From NCBI RefSeq assembly GCF_008831285.2, contig NC_045143.1:9433503-9497502 (forward strand): a stretch of 64,000 nucleotides of DNA, written 5' to 3'. The position numbers were made by a program, and so were the translations under genes. The stretch comes from Nymphaea colorata (taxonomy: Eukaryota; Streptophyta; Magnoliopsida; Nymphaeales; Nymphaeaceae). The notes below the pieces were generated by a model, which saw only the letters and a program-made list of their open reading frames with translations, had not been told where the DNA came from and did no database searches. Below are positions 37,501 to 46,396 of the stretch, in pieces (position 1 is the first letter of the stretch; every line of letters starts with the position of its first letter).

Positions 37501-38262
37501 ATTCATATTGGCGTGAATCCCGTATTTCATGAACGAACAAAACATATTGAAGTTGACTGTCATTCCGTTCGAGAAAATGTTCAAGATGGCATTATTGCAA
37601 CTTCTCATGTTAGAAGCGAAAACCAGCTCGCCGACATCTTCACAAAAAGTTTGGGGAAAGAAAGGCACAAGATAATTGTGGACAAGTTGGGGCAGACTGA
37701 TGTCTGCCTACCAACTTGAGGGGGGGTTGTTATCACATTTGGAAGGAAGCTCTGTTGTTTCATCCTCATGCTCATCTCCTCCCTATACCTTTGGAAAGAA
37801 AATCCTCACCAGCTAACGGTTGATTACGTTTTTGGATAGAGGAGCAACAGAACGAGAATCCTTTGGAATGAAATTCTCGTCTTACCAATCTCATCTTACC
37901 TCTTTAATCTTTTGCCCTTTTTTTCTCTGTAACTCCGTGGTTTCCAAGGATCTTAAACCGTTGGGATATGTAAGGGAAGAAGGGACTGTAACGTGTAATC
38001 CTTTACAAGGAGATCATTCATATGATATCATGATGAGAAAATAAGAGAGAAAAAACAGAGCTTCCTTTGTTTTCGTGGATGTAGGCTATTAACGCCGAAC
38101 CACGTTAAGTTTGAGTTGTTCCTTTTTTCCTGCTTTATGATGAGAAAATAAGAGAGAAAAAACAGAGCTTCCTTTGTTTTCGTGGATGTAGGCTATTAAC
38201 GCCGAACCACGTTAAGTTTGAGTTGTTCCTTTCTTCCTGCTTTCCTTCCATGAAATTTAACA
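34541..38262 (+). mobile_element. Ty1-copia retrotransposon remnant, internally deleted
   Basis: The order gag-integrase-RT/RNase H defines Ty1-copia. Gag: LNGANYLSSAKAARLFLSGR (about 34,945), then MVMAWLLNSMKPSIENLFTH (35,090). Integrase: ELIHLDVWGLAPEDSQAGFK and FYVSFIDDMTRVTWIYFLKK (about 35,850-35,970), then PQQNGIAERK-like sequence in a shifted frame near 36,150. RNase H end: VELKCDNMAAIHIGVNPVFH and HIEVDCHSVREN (37,396-37,719). Nearly all of the reverse transcriptase is missing between HTWDAP (about 37,010) and the RNase H. A polypurine tract GAGGGGGGG (37,718-37,726) precedes a probable 3' LTR beginning TGTTATCACA at 37,728. The 5' end starts TGTTA but does not resemble the 3' LTR. 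Flanks AGGCC (34,536-34,540) and AGACC (38,263-38,267) look like a 5-bp target duplication with one change; unit C has a single AGACC at 57,157. Confidence 0.88.
38030..38243. repeat. 107-bp tandem duplication inside the copia 3' LTR
   Basis: Two nearly identical adjacent copies starting ATGATGAGAAAATAAGAGAG at 38,030 and 38,137, each ending in the CGAACCACGTTAAGTTTGAG region typical of a copia LTR. Confidence 0.9.
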
Positions 38263-38320
38263 AGACCATGGTAGAGCATAGAATCACCAGCCCCGTGAAT
38301 GGTTAAGAGAGAAAAACCAT

Positions 38321-38979
38321 CACTACAAAAAGAAGACATATTACTGACGGTAAGAAATGCGACCATCAATAATAACTAAATTATACTGATAGAATGGGAA
38401 GTGTGTCAGTAAATCAAGCTTTCATCAACACAAGAAAGTCTCATCATAAATACTGCCTTTTCATTGATACGAGAGAAGTATCCTTAGTAAAAGTTTCATT
38501 GGGATACTGTACAATGATGGATTGTCATATCTGTCAGTGATACTAACATCAAGGCTTTTTCATCCTATACTGACGTGTTCTGCCCTTCAGTAAAACTTAT
38601 CATACTGAAGGAGAGATAGGCTGGCCCACAATCTGTGAAAAATATATATATATAAATCATATTGAAGTTTTCTGAAAAAGCACTTATACGTCCTTCATAA
38701 TTTGTAAAAAACAGGAAAAATGTTGCACCAGTAAAATTTATAAAAAATACAAATGGCCCTATTGAAATTTCTTTGGGGGCCACTGGGACCTAATTAATAA
38801 TAATAGGATGGTTCCATGAATGGATCGCGACTAAGAAACCACCGGTCTTACTACGTGAGGAATGTCTGTCTTGCCAACTTCTATAACAAATCTGAACTCT
38901 TGCCTACACGATCCCGACACTACCTACTCTAAAACCTCAACTCAGGTAACCTTCTTCCTTGTTTGTGAAGACGGAGTTC
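38321..38979 (+). mobile_element. CACTA-like element end (unit A)
   Basis: Begins CACTACAAAAAGAAGACATA. Short motifs such as TACTGACGG, CTGACGTG and TGTCAGTGATAC recur in both orientations over the next 350 bp, as in CACTA subterminal regions. Counterparts lie at 49,202, 57,215 and, inverted, 26,431. The opposite terminus was not found and no transposase is present, so the class is inferred from one end only. Confidence 0.55.
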
Positions 38980-38987
38980 CTCTAAGC

Positions 38988-39332
38988 TAAAGCTGGGCAT
39001 CGGGTTTGGTATCCAATGGGTACCCGGTAACGGGCTCGACTCAAAACTGGGCTCGGGCCCGAAAGAAGAAGGCTCCGGGCTGGCCCGATACATTATCGAG
39101 TCCGCCCAAGTGGGCCCGACAAAACCCAGTTTGGCTCGAACGGATTTTTTTAATATTATTGATTTATATATATAATTATAATATTTTATTATGACTAATT
39201 ATATTTATATATTGTATATATAATAATATTTTAATTTAATTGGGCCGGGTCCAAGCTCGCGTTTTGAGTGTCGGACTGGGACTGAGCCCATGTTTTGGGT
39301 GTTGGGCCGGGCCGACCCAATGTCCAAGCTTA
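38988..39332. mobile_element. hAT-type MITE with 8-bp target duplication (unit A)
   Basis: The ends TAAAGCTGGGCATCGGG and CCCAATGTCCAAGCTTA form an imperfect terminal inverted repeat. Flanking CTCTAAGC copies (38,980-38,987 and 39,333-39,340) are an exact 8-bp target duplication, the hAT signature. The orthologous copy in unit B is at 49,830-50,097, so the insertion predates the A/B duplication. Confidence 0.85.
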
Positions 39333-39369
39333 CTCTAAGCTCCAAAGAGTGGTAAGCACCACTGACATC

Positions 39370-40300
39370 CTAGGGCTGCACATGTGCCGAGTCGAGCTTG
39401 AGCTTACCTAGCTCGAGCTCGACTTGGCTCAAAGAGCTCGAACTCGAGCCGAGCTCCCTAACACAAGCTCGAGCTTGACTCGATTATATAGCATCGAGCT
39501 CGAGCTCGACTCCCTTAACTTGATTCACTTGTTTACTCGACTCGTTTAACTCATTTACGACACCAAAGCAAGTTCTATGGTACAATTGAAAGGGCAAAAT
39601 GCAGGCAAGCAAAATCCACCATGAAAACCAATTGTGTGCCCAAGCACCAATTCAAACGCAACCAGGAGGATGTTTCTCAAACAAATGAAATTTAAGGAAG
39701 AGATTGATTACCGCTTCGCACAATTTCTTGATCAATGTCATTGGCTTCCACTTCAAGCCTCTCTAGAACCTACACATTCATCAAAAAAATGGAAAACCAT
39801 ATGAAATACAGAGAAAAACAGAAGAGGATGGAAAACGGAGCGCAAGAGAGACACACCGTCTTCAAGCCCCGGCGTGGAAGAGTTTGGTGAACTCCTCTGT
39901 GGGCATGTCAAGGACGGCATCCAGATCCTCCCCTGAAACTGAACTTCTTCAACGTCCTCCTCTTTGGCTGTCCGCCGGCGACCTCCGTCTCGACATCTGC
40001 CTGTGAAAAAAGTCTGAACACAAACAAAGTCATAGACAAACCCGGTAGATGCAAGAGATTTTAACGACGCTGGAAATCAAAAACACTATAATTTCAACTT
40101 CCACCACAGACCATGGCTTGAATCGACAACGACACGGCAAGATCCTAGATCTGTATTGGCGGAGCTCCAAAAGAATGCTAGGGTTTCAGGGAAAGACGAG
40201 AATAGAGACTAAGCAGTGTAGTGGCCGGACTCTGCCGGACAGATGGTGTTTGTCATGGCTTGTGCGACGGTGAGCCGGTGTGGCCATGGGTGGTAGAGAG

Positions 40301-40338
<38 letters not shown>

Positions 40339-40510
40339 TAGAAAGGAAAATGTTAAAAATGAAAACAGAACAGCTCTAACTCAACTCATTTAATGTTTCG
40401 AGTATAAGTTTAAATTCAAGCTCGACAAATTTATAAACGAGTCGAGCTCCAGTCAATTTTCGAGCGAGTTCGAGTCAAGCCCGAGTTGGCACGACTCATT
40501 GTGCAGCCCT
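39370..40510. mobile_element. hAT-like Pack-type element carrying ribosomal protein S15 exons
   Basis: The termini TAGGGCTGCACA (39,371) and TGTGCAGCCCT(A) (to 40,511) are exact inverted repeats. ACTGACATC flanks both sides (39,361-39,369 and 40,511-40,519), giving an 8- or 9-bp target duplication depending on one shared base. Inside each end are CTCGAG/GAGCTCG clusters in inverted orientation, as in the element at 12,088. The centre holds exon-intron sequence of a host ribosomal protein gene (39,712 to about 40,270). The insertion is absent from unit B (uninterrupted at about 50,116-50,140), so it is younger than the unit duplication. No transposase is encoded, so it would have needed one supplied in trans. 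Confidence 0.82.
39712..40000 (-). pseudogene. RPS15: Captured ribosomal protein S15 (uS19) gene fragment, two exons
   Basis: Read on the minus strand, an intron end TTTTTTCACAG is followed at 40,000 by an exon encoding ADVETEVAGGQPKRRTLKKF, FSFRG, then after a 2-nt loss DLDAVLDMPTEEFTKLFHAG. This is the N-terminus of the cytosolic small-subunit protein S15/uS19. The exon ends at 39,857 (AGACG then GTGTGT). A second exon, 39,769-39,712, follows a TGTGTAG acceptor and reads RF(stop)RGLKWKPMTLIKKLCEA, matching the RFQRGLKRKPMALIKKLRKA region, then a GTAATC donor. Disabling changes are a 2-nt frameshift, CGA to TGA, and Gln to TAG. A 5' UTR-like region with the ATG would be at about 40,030-40,290. 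Introns are retained, so capture was from genomic DNA and not from mRNA. Confidence 0.88.
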
Positions 40511-40672
40511 ACTGACATCGAAATAAAGATTAAACATATTGTAAGACTACCCAAGCCCCAAAGTAGTGTCGATCCAGAGGACAAAAAGAGGAGGACGTTT
40601 CACTTATTGTACCCTGGGCCTACCTAAATAGTTGTCCATGCACCTCATAAGTGCGTTGCTAATGTTACCTTA
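40511..40672. repeat. Unit A sequence between two inserted elements
   Basis: Contains ACCCAAGCCCCAAAGTAGTG, shared with B (about 50,165 and 50,950) and C/D (about 60,950). Confidence 0.7.
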
Positions 40673-41434
40673 GGCCACGTTTGATGCGCGCAGATATTAC
40701 TGTGCATGGGATGAAATTTACCGTTTTTGTACGGTTTTTCACAAGCATATCAAACGCAGGAAATTTTCCTCTGCAAAAACAGTATGATAAGGGTAACTTT
40801 ACCCCGGAAAAAAGTCGGACCTTCAGAGGTCCGACTTTTTTCCGTGGATTTTTTTCCTGCCCATTAGGAAGGGCGCTGTGAAAAGCCGAGAGGGAGCGCA
40901 AGACCTCTTCCGATGGCAACGCTGGCACTGATGGATGCCAACACCAGCCGCATAAGGATAAGGGAGGGTGGAGGGAGGGCCGTATCCACTAATAGTGGAA
41001 GGGAGAGGAAAGAGGCAAGGGCCACTGCACGGCGGCCCACACTTCACTCATTCTTCCTCTTCTTCCTCCTCCCCTCTCCTACCATATGCACACTGGAGTT
41101 GGGAGAGCTCAACGCAGCCCATTCGGTTGTACTTACCTCCGGCAAGCAGGGATCTGGCGCAGACGCGTCCCATGACCAGCCATATCCATGGCTTGGCAGC
41201 AGTGATGGCGGTGAGTGCGGTGTGGCTGTAAGGGGAGGTGAGGGATGTCCGGCTTCACCTTCTCCCCTCACCAAGACGACGAACACTGAATTTTTTACCT
41301 CGAAAAAGATTTCCAGGCCATCAAACATGGCCTGAAAATGGAAGAAGGAAACTTTACCTTAGGTAAACTTACCCTGGATTTTTTCCCTTGAAAAAATCTT
41401 CCCTATGAAAAAATCCAGGCCATCAAACGTGGCC
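40673..41434. mobile_element. 762-bp TTA-target DNA transposon (PIF/Harbinger-like), non-autonomous
   Basis: Perfect 14-bp terminal inverted repeats GGCCACGTTTGATG (40,673-40,686) and CATCAAACGTGGCC (41,421-41,434), flanked by TTA on both sides (40,670-40,672 and 41,435-41,437). The uninterrupted site ACCTTAATG is seen in unit B (about 50,325) and at about 61,107. A perfect hairpin AAAAAAGTCGGACCT/AGGTCCGACTTTTTT is at about 40,808-40,842. The GC-rich centre (40,870-41,280) looks gene-derived but I recognise no protein. Confidence 0.82.
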
Positions 41435-42440
41435 TTAATGACAAAACTTCATGTATATCTTTACAACTTTTTATTAATTGGATTATATTTCATTTTGGCG
41501 TCTACTTTAAAGTTTGTTATTAATCATCTCCATAATGACAGATTTTAAGGTATGCTAGTTTTACAACTGGTTATTAAGAACGAGCAGCGGCTAGCTGCGT
41601 GGAGATGAACTCGAGCTTGTGTTAGGGAGCTCGACTCGAGTTTGAGTTGAGCTCGAGCTCGAGCTTGTGTTAGGGAGCTCGACTCAAGTTTGAGTTGAGC
41701 TCAAGCTTGAGCTCTTTGAGCTGAGTCGAGTTTGAGCCGGGCAAGCTCGGGCTTGACTCGACTCGACTCGTGTGCAGCCTTTCCTTTGCCATGAGGGTTT
41801 TTTTGTATGTTATTTTACTTTTTTTTTTTGAGAAGATGGTTTGTTTTCTGTTTTTTTGTATTTTTGAAAGACCTGAACACCTTGTTTGTGGTCTGCCTCC
41901 AGACAGGAAATCTGGTTCCCTAGAATGGTTGGTTAAATCGGAAACTGATAAGATTATTTCTATATATTTAAGTATTTCCACAAATCTATAGAAATATGGT
42001 TTTGGCGAAAGTAAGTTTATCATACAAAATCTTGGAATTTTATCAAATCTAAATTCTGGGGACTTTTCTAATTGTTCTAAGTAATCAAGGCTTCCTGAAA
42101 AATGACTAATCACAGACTTCAGACCGTGTGTTCAAACTCCAGCCACGGGTCTGGATCAAGAAAAATTACCAACCATGGTAGACAGGAAAAATTGTAGGCT
42201 TGCCGTGTTCAATCATTCTCAAGTCGCCATGTTTAGATCCATCAGCTCAATCTGGCATCAAGTCTACAAAGCAGATCGACCATTCATTATGTAGTCAACG
42301 ATTTCATACTCCACAAAGAGTAGTTCTCCATTTTTATATTTATGAGAGATGTTTTTGTTTCTTCTGAGATCCAATGTGATTTTAGATCCAAGGATTTGAG
42401 GTCGAGCGCCCAACCATCCCTCCTGAAATACCATAAGGTT
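41435..42440. repeat. Unit B sequence 3' of the relic, with a small CTCGAG-type insertion
   Basis: Matches 60,930-61,980 and, inverted, 23,273-24,200. An insertion at about 41,604-41,790 is made of GAGCTCGAGCTTG/GACTCGAGTTTGAG repeats (a roughly 58-bp unit twice) and ends CGTGTGCAGCC, like the terminus of the 39,370 element. No gene. Confidence 0.65.
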
Positions 42441-42444
42441 TTGA

Positions 42445-42657
42445 CTATAAACTATGGATCTTAAATCCTTTTTCCTTTTTTCCTTTTCTTTTTTTTGTTA
42501 TAGTGTTAAATTGATGGAAGGAAATTGATGAACCTATTATGGGGAATGATTTGGGGCCATAGATGGATGAAGGAAAATAGGTTTTGAGTGTAAAACTGTT
42601 CGTAAGTAGCCTAACTATATCAACTAAAAGAGGGTGGAGGCAATGAGGAGTGTGCAT
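42445..42657 (-). pseudogene. Decayed CYP94 N-terminal relic (unit B)
   Basis: Reads DIVRLLTNSFTLKTYFPSSI and YGPKSFPIIGSSISFHQF, similar to residues 19-55 of the intact genes, then runs into a Lys-rich low-complexity end. It lies about 2.1 kb 3' of the unit B gene, in the same orientation. Nothing of the catalytic part remains. Confidence 0.85.
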
Positions 42658-44496
42658 GCCAATATTTCTGGTTTGGATCGGATATTTAACTGAATTGTTC
42701 CAAAATAATCCAATAAGGAAAAAAATTTAATATCCAGTTAAGAAATCTGATCAGATTCAGATTTAAGCAATGACTTCTGATTGGATTTGGATTACCAATC
42801 GGATTTAGTTTTCAATAAATATCTTATATTGAATGCTCTTACATTTTGAAAATTGGCCAGATTCGATTCAAAATGCACATTTGGATTTGTATATGAATGT
42901 AACAATTGGATTTGAATTAGACTTAGAACATGAAATGGGATTTTATATTCAGTTTCAGATGTCTTTTTTTCGTATTTGAAGAATGCATATCTGAATATCC
43001 AAAAAACTGCGGTTGAGGGTATATTGGATTCAAGTCCCATTCCTTAACATCCCTAAAGAGAAAGAAAAGTGAAGGAGCTTATTCCATGTTTTGAATTTGT
43101 ACTCCCGACGATGCTTTTTTTTCTTAGAATGATTGACTACTCTTAGCTCCCCCTCTTGTGGTTACAAAAGTGAGGGAGGCAGCTAAGAGTCACATGGATA
43201 CTTCAATCAGGTTCACGTACTAATGTCGTGGTGCTCATGCCTAAAGTGAGTACTTGAACACCCTTGAGTAGTTTTTAGATCAAAACCGATCCAAACTGCT
43301 TAATTTTACATGATTTAATTTTTTCCAATTCGGTCCTTGTTGATTAACATGTAATTTTATTTAAAATCACTTGTTTATTTAAATGTTTGTCTATAATTTT
43401 TTAATATTATTTTGAATATATATCCCATATTTTCTAAAATTGTCATATTTGTACCTGCATGTTCGCACCATACTCATACCAACGTGACTTAGGGAGGCAG
43501 GAGACTGCACTGAAATGGTGACATTGCTCGTCTTAAATAGAGGTGGCGTAATTTCATTAAAGAGTTGGAAAACAATTGCTTTCATGCTTTACTCATGCCT
43601 GATGATCTAACTGGCTTGAAGTCAATGTATTATTTGTTTCATTCCCCTTGCTTCACATATGCAATGCAGAGTACTTTTCTTAGTTTCACTGTTAGGCAGC
43701 GAGCACACCCCGTTCTAAATGATCCTATTGACCAATAGACAATATTGGATATTCCAAGGGCCGGAGCCAAGGAGGGGCCGCATGGGCCCTGGCTTCACCT
43801 CAATTTTTTTTAAAAAAATTACATGTAAATTTAAAAAAAATCCATGTGTTTTATATAAAAATTTCGAAAAATGATATTTCGGCAACTGTCAAAAAATTTA
43901 GAAACTTTAATTAAGTCCCCTCAAAAACAATTCCAGACTCCGCCTCTAGATATACCCTAATTAATTAGAATAAGTACTCATGGTAGCTGTAAATAATGTT
44001 ATACTAATAAATGGGTATTTGGTTGGTAGAAATAGGTTGCTCTTGATGCAAAAAGGAATGGATTTGAAAGCTATAAGGAACGATCAACTAACGGAGTAAG
44101 CATTTTGAGGAAAGTCATTTGTTTGATAAATAAGTTTATATTATTAACTTTTCCCAACCTTTTTTTATCTTATTTTGAAAACTCTTTTTTCTAAATTTTT
44201 TATGTACATGTGTCCGGGCTACCACGAACTGAAAAGTTTAAAATACATAATTTTTTATATAAAATTTCTAAGATACCTCAACTCATATTTGGTCTCCATC
44301 TCCCCGTTCGATGTTGTTACTACTCACAAGAACGACGGAGATTGGCTGTTCACTGAGCTGTGATTTATAAATTTCTTGCAAACGTTCTCGCGTTCGGGGG
44401 CCTCTACTTTCGTGCATTTCATGCTCATATTCGAGCCCTCGATTTCCATTAAAACATGGTCAACAAATCGAGACTTTTATATATATATATATATAG

Positions 44497-44527
<31 letters not shown>

Positions 44528-44799
44528 TGAACATAAAATCTGTATAAATACAAAAGATTTCAGATCTACTTCCATTAAATGAAGAAAATATGCACCATGT
44601 TTATATCTGCTCAACATGACGACCGGATGTCCATATTGTCTACCACTAAAAAGACCGGGAATGACTCCGTCTACCAAAGAAATAAGGGGGCAAACACTGG
44701 GACAAACTCAATACTGAAAAAACCGAAAGCAGTAACGGAGCAATAATCCAAACGCGGCAGACGACAGGGAGGAAAGAACAAAGATACAGGTGGTCATTG
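42658..44799. repeat. 3' flank of unit B P450
   Basis: Shared with C (51,713-53,231) and partly with D and E. It includes a GGCGGAGCC-type patch at about 43,758-43,950 (GGCCGGAGCCAAGG to CTCCGCCTC), a decayed MITE, and a TA run at about 44,478-44,519. No gene recognised. Confidence 0.65.
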
Positions 44800-46317
44800 T
44801 CATGGCTTCCTTTGGACAATCCTCACCGGAAAGCCGCCCTTCATCTTGGAAGTCAGTGTGGATGCGAACACCGGCTGGAAGTCGGGCACCGCTGGTACAA
44901 CCCTAAAGTCGCGGAGAACGGTGGCAGCGATGCATTTCATCTGGATGAAGGCCATCTCCTTCCCCAAGCACACCCTCGGCCCTGCCTGGAAAACAGGGTA
45001 CTTGTAAGGGTCTTCGTTCACGAACCTTCTGTTCCCTCCCTCTCCTTCCTCCTGCAACCACCTCTCCGGCCGGAACTCCTCCCAATCTTTACCCCAAAAC
45101 AATTCCAGCCTCCCCATCGCATAGGGAGCGTAAATCACCTTCGCCCCCTTCGGCACCACGGTGCCGTCCGGCAGAACATCATCTTCGGCTGCGAACTTGC
45201 CGTCAGTCGGCACCGGCGGATACAATCTCATGCTCTCGCAGATCGCGGCGTGCAAATAATGCATCTCTTTCGCTTCGTCGAAGCCAAATGCTTCTGCTTT
45301 GATGCTCGATATCTCCTTTAGAACCTCCTCCTCTACTCGCTTGTGGTTGGAAACCAACCAGAAGAACCATGTCAATGCGGCCGATGTCGTGTCCATTCCA
45401 GCAAGCAGGAAACTGATTATCATGTCTTTGAGGAACTCCTCGTCACCATCACTCGAGCTCATAAATCTCGACAGAAGGTCGGAGTCCTCCGGGGAAGTGA
45501 CCGGATTCTGCCGCCGCTCGCAGATAAGGTTTCTGGCGTAGTCGTCGACGACGCGGATGGCGTCTCTGAGTTGCCGCTCCGTCCCCACTCCTAATGCAGC
45601 CTTGATTTTCCAGACCAATGGAGAGCTGACCCGGAAACGCTCGCTGGAGATTCGCACTGCGAGGTTGAAAGCCGAGGTGAACTCAGAGGGAGGCAGATTG
45701 AGGTCGAGGCAGCTGGGATCCGAACCGAAAGCGACCTTGCAGATGTTATCGAAGGCGAACCGCTGAAGCACATCCTGGAGATCCAAGACGGTTTTTCCGG
45801 CCGCAGCAGAGGTGAAAAGCGGGATGAGGCGGCCGGAGATCTCCGACTTCACGGCGGTCTCAACGAATTTACGCAGCGATCGGGTGTTGAATTCGTGGCT
45901 TGCTACCTTCCTCTGCACCTTCCAAGTCTCCCCGTCGGCGTTGAAGATGCCGTTGCCGAGGAGGTCGTAGAGCACGGAATGGGAGTTTGGTCCTTTTGGG
46001 TAGTTGTGAAACTTGGTCTTCAGCATGTGCTCGACGTTGGCCGGATTGGCGGTGACGATTGATATGGGAACGAACAGCCGGCGGAATTGAATAGTGTGGG
46101 TCGGAGATTCACGTATAAGATCAGTGAAGTATTGAGGTAGACGGTGGGCATTGGCAAGGAAGGAGATGCCTGAACCCACTATGGGATGACACTTGGGGCC
46201 ATAAATGGATGAAGACGAAGGGGTTTTGGCTGCGAAACTATTCATGAGTAGCCTAACTATATGAACCAAAAGGAGGATTGAGGCAATAAGAAGGAACAGT
46301 ACAGAAGCTTCTTCCAT
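44800..46317 (-). CDS. CYP94: Cytochrome P450, CYP94 family (unit B, full length)
   Basis: 505 residues, intronless. Anchor about 5-25, hinge YGPKCHPIVGSG (39-50), GNGIFNADGETWKVQRKVAS (121-140), I-helix AGMDTT (306-311), ESMR (361-364), FRPERW (415-420), heme loop FQAGPRVCLG (443-452). It differs from the unit C protein only at Phe78 (Ile in C), Asp290 (Ala in C) and Phe407 (Leu in C). Phe407 sits in MGRLELFWGKDWEEF, where the three other full-length genes have Leu before Trp. With all motifs intact it is likely functional. Role as for the family: NADPH-dependent terminal or near-terminal hydroxylation, substrate unresolved. Confidence 0.95.
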   Translation of the reverse strand: MEEASVLFLLIASILLLVHIVRLLMNSFAAKTPSSSSIYGPKCHPIVGSGISFLANAHRLPQYFTDLIRESPTHTIQFRRLFVPISIVTANPANVEHMLKTKFHNYPKGPNSHSVLYDLLGNGIFNADGETWKVQRKVASHEFNTRSLRKFVETAVKSEISGRLIPLFTSAAAGKTVLDLQDVLQRFAFDNICKVAFGSDPSCLDLNLPPSEFTSAFNLAVRISSERFRVSSPLVWKIKAALGVGTERQLRDAIRVVDDYARNLICERRQNPVTSPEDSDLLSRFMSSSDGDEEFLKDMIISFLLAGMDTTSAALTWFFWLVSNHKRVEEEVLKEISSIKAEAFGFDEAKEMHYLHAAICESMRLYPPVPTDGKFAAEDDVLPDGTVVPKGAKVIYAPYAMGRLELFWGKDWEEFRPERWLQEEGEGGNRRFVNEDPYKYPVFQAGPRVCLGKEMAFIQMKCIAATVLRDFRVVPAVPDFQPVFASTLTSKMKGGFPVRIVQRKP

Positions 46318-46388
46318 GGCTTTAACTTGAGCTCGGGAGGATGTCCTTGTTATTTTAACGAGTGACTACTCCTAGCTCATCACACTCA

Positions 46389-46396
46389 TATTTATA
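46389..46396 (-). promoter_or_regulatory. TATA box of unit B P450
   Basis: TATAAATA on the minus strand about 72 bp before the ATG, in a promoter almost identical to that of unit C. Confidence 0.7.
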
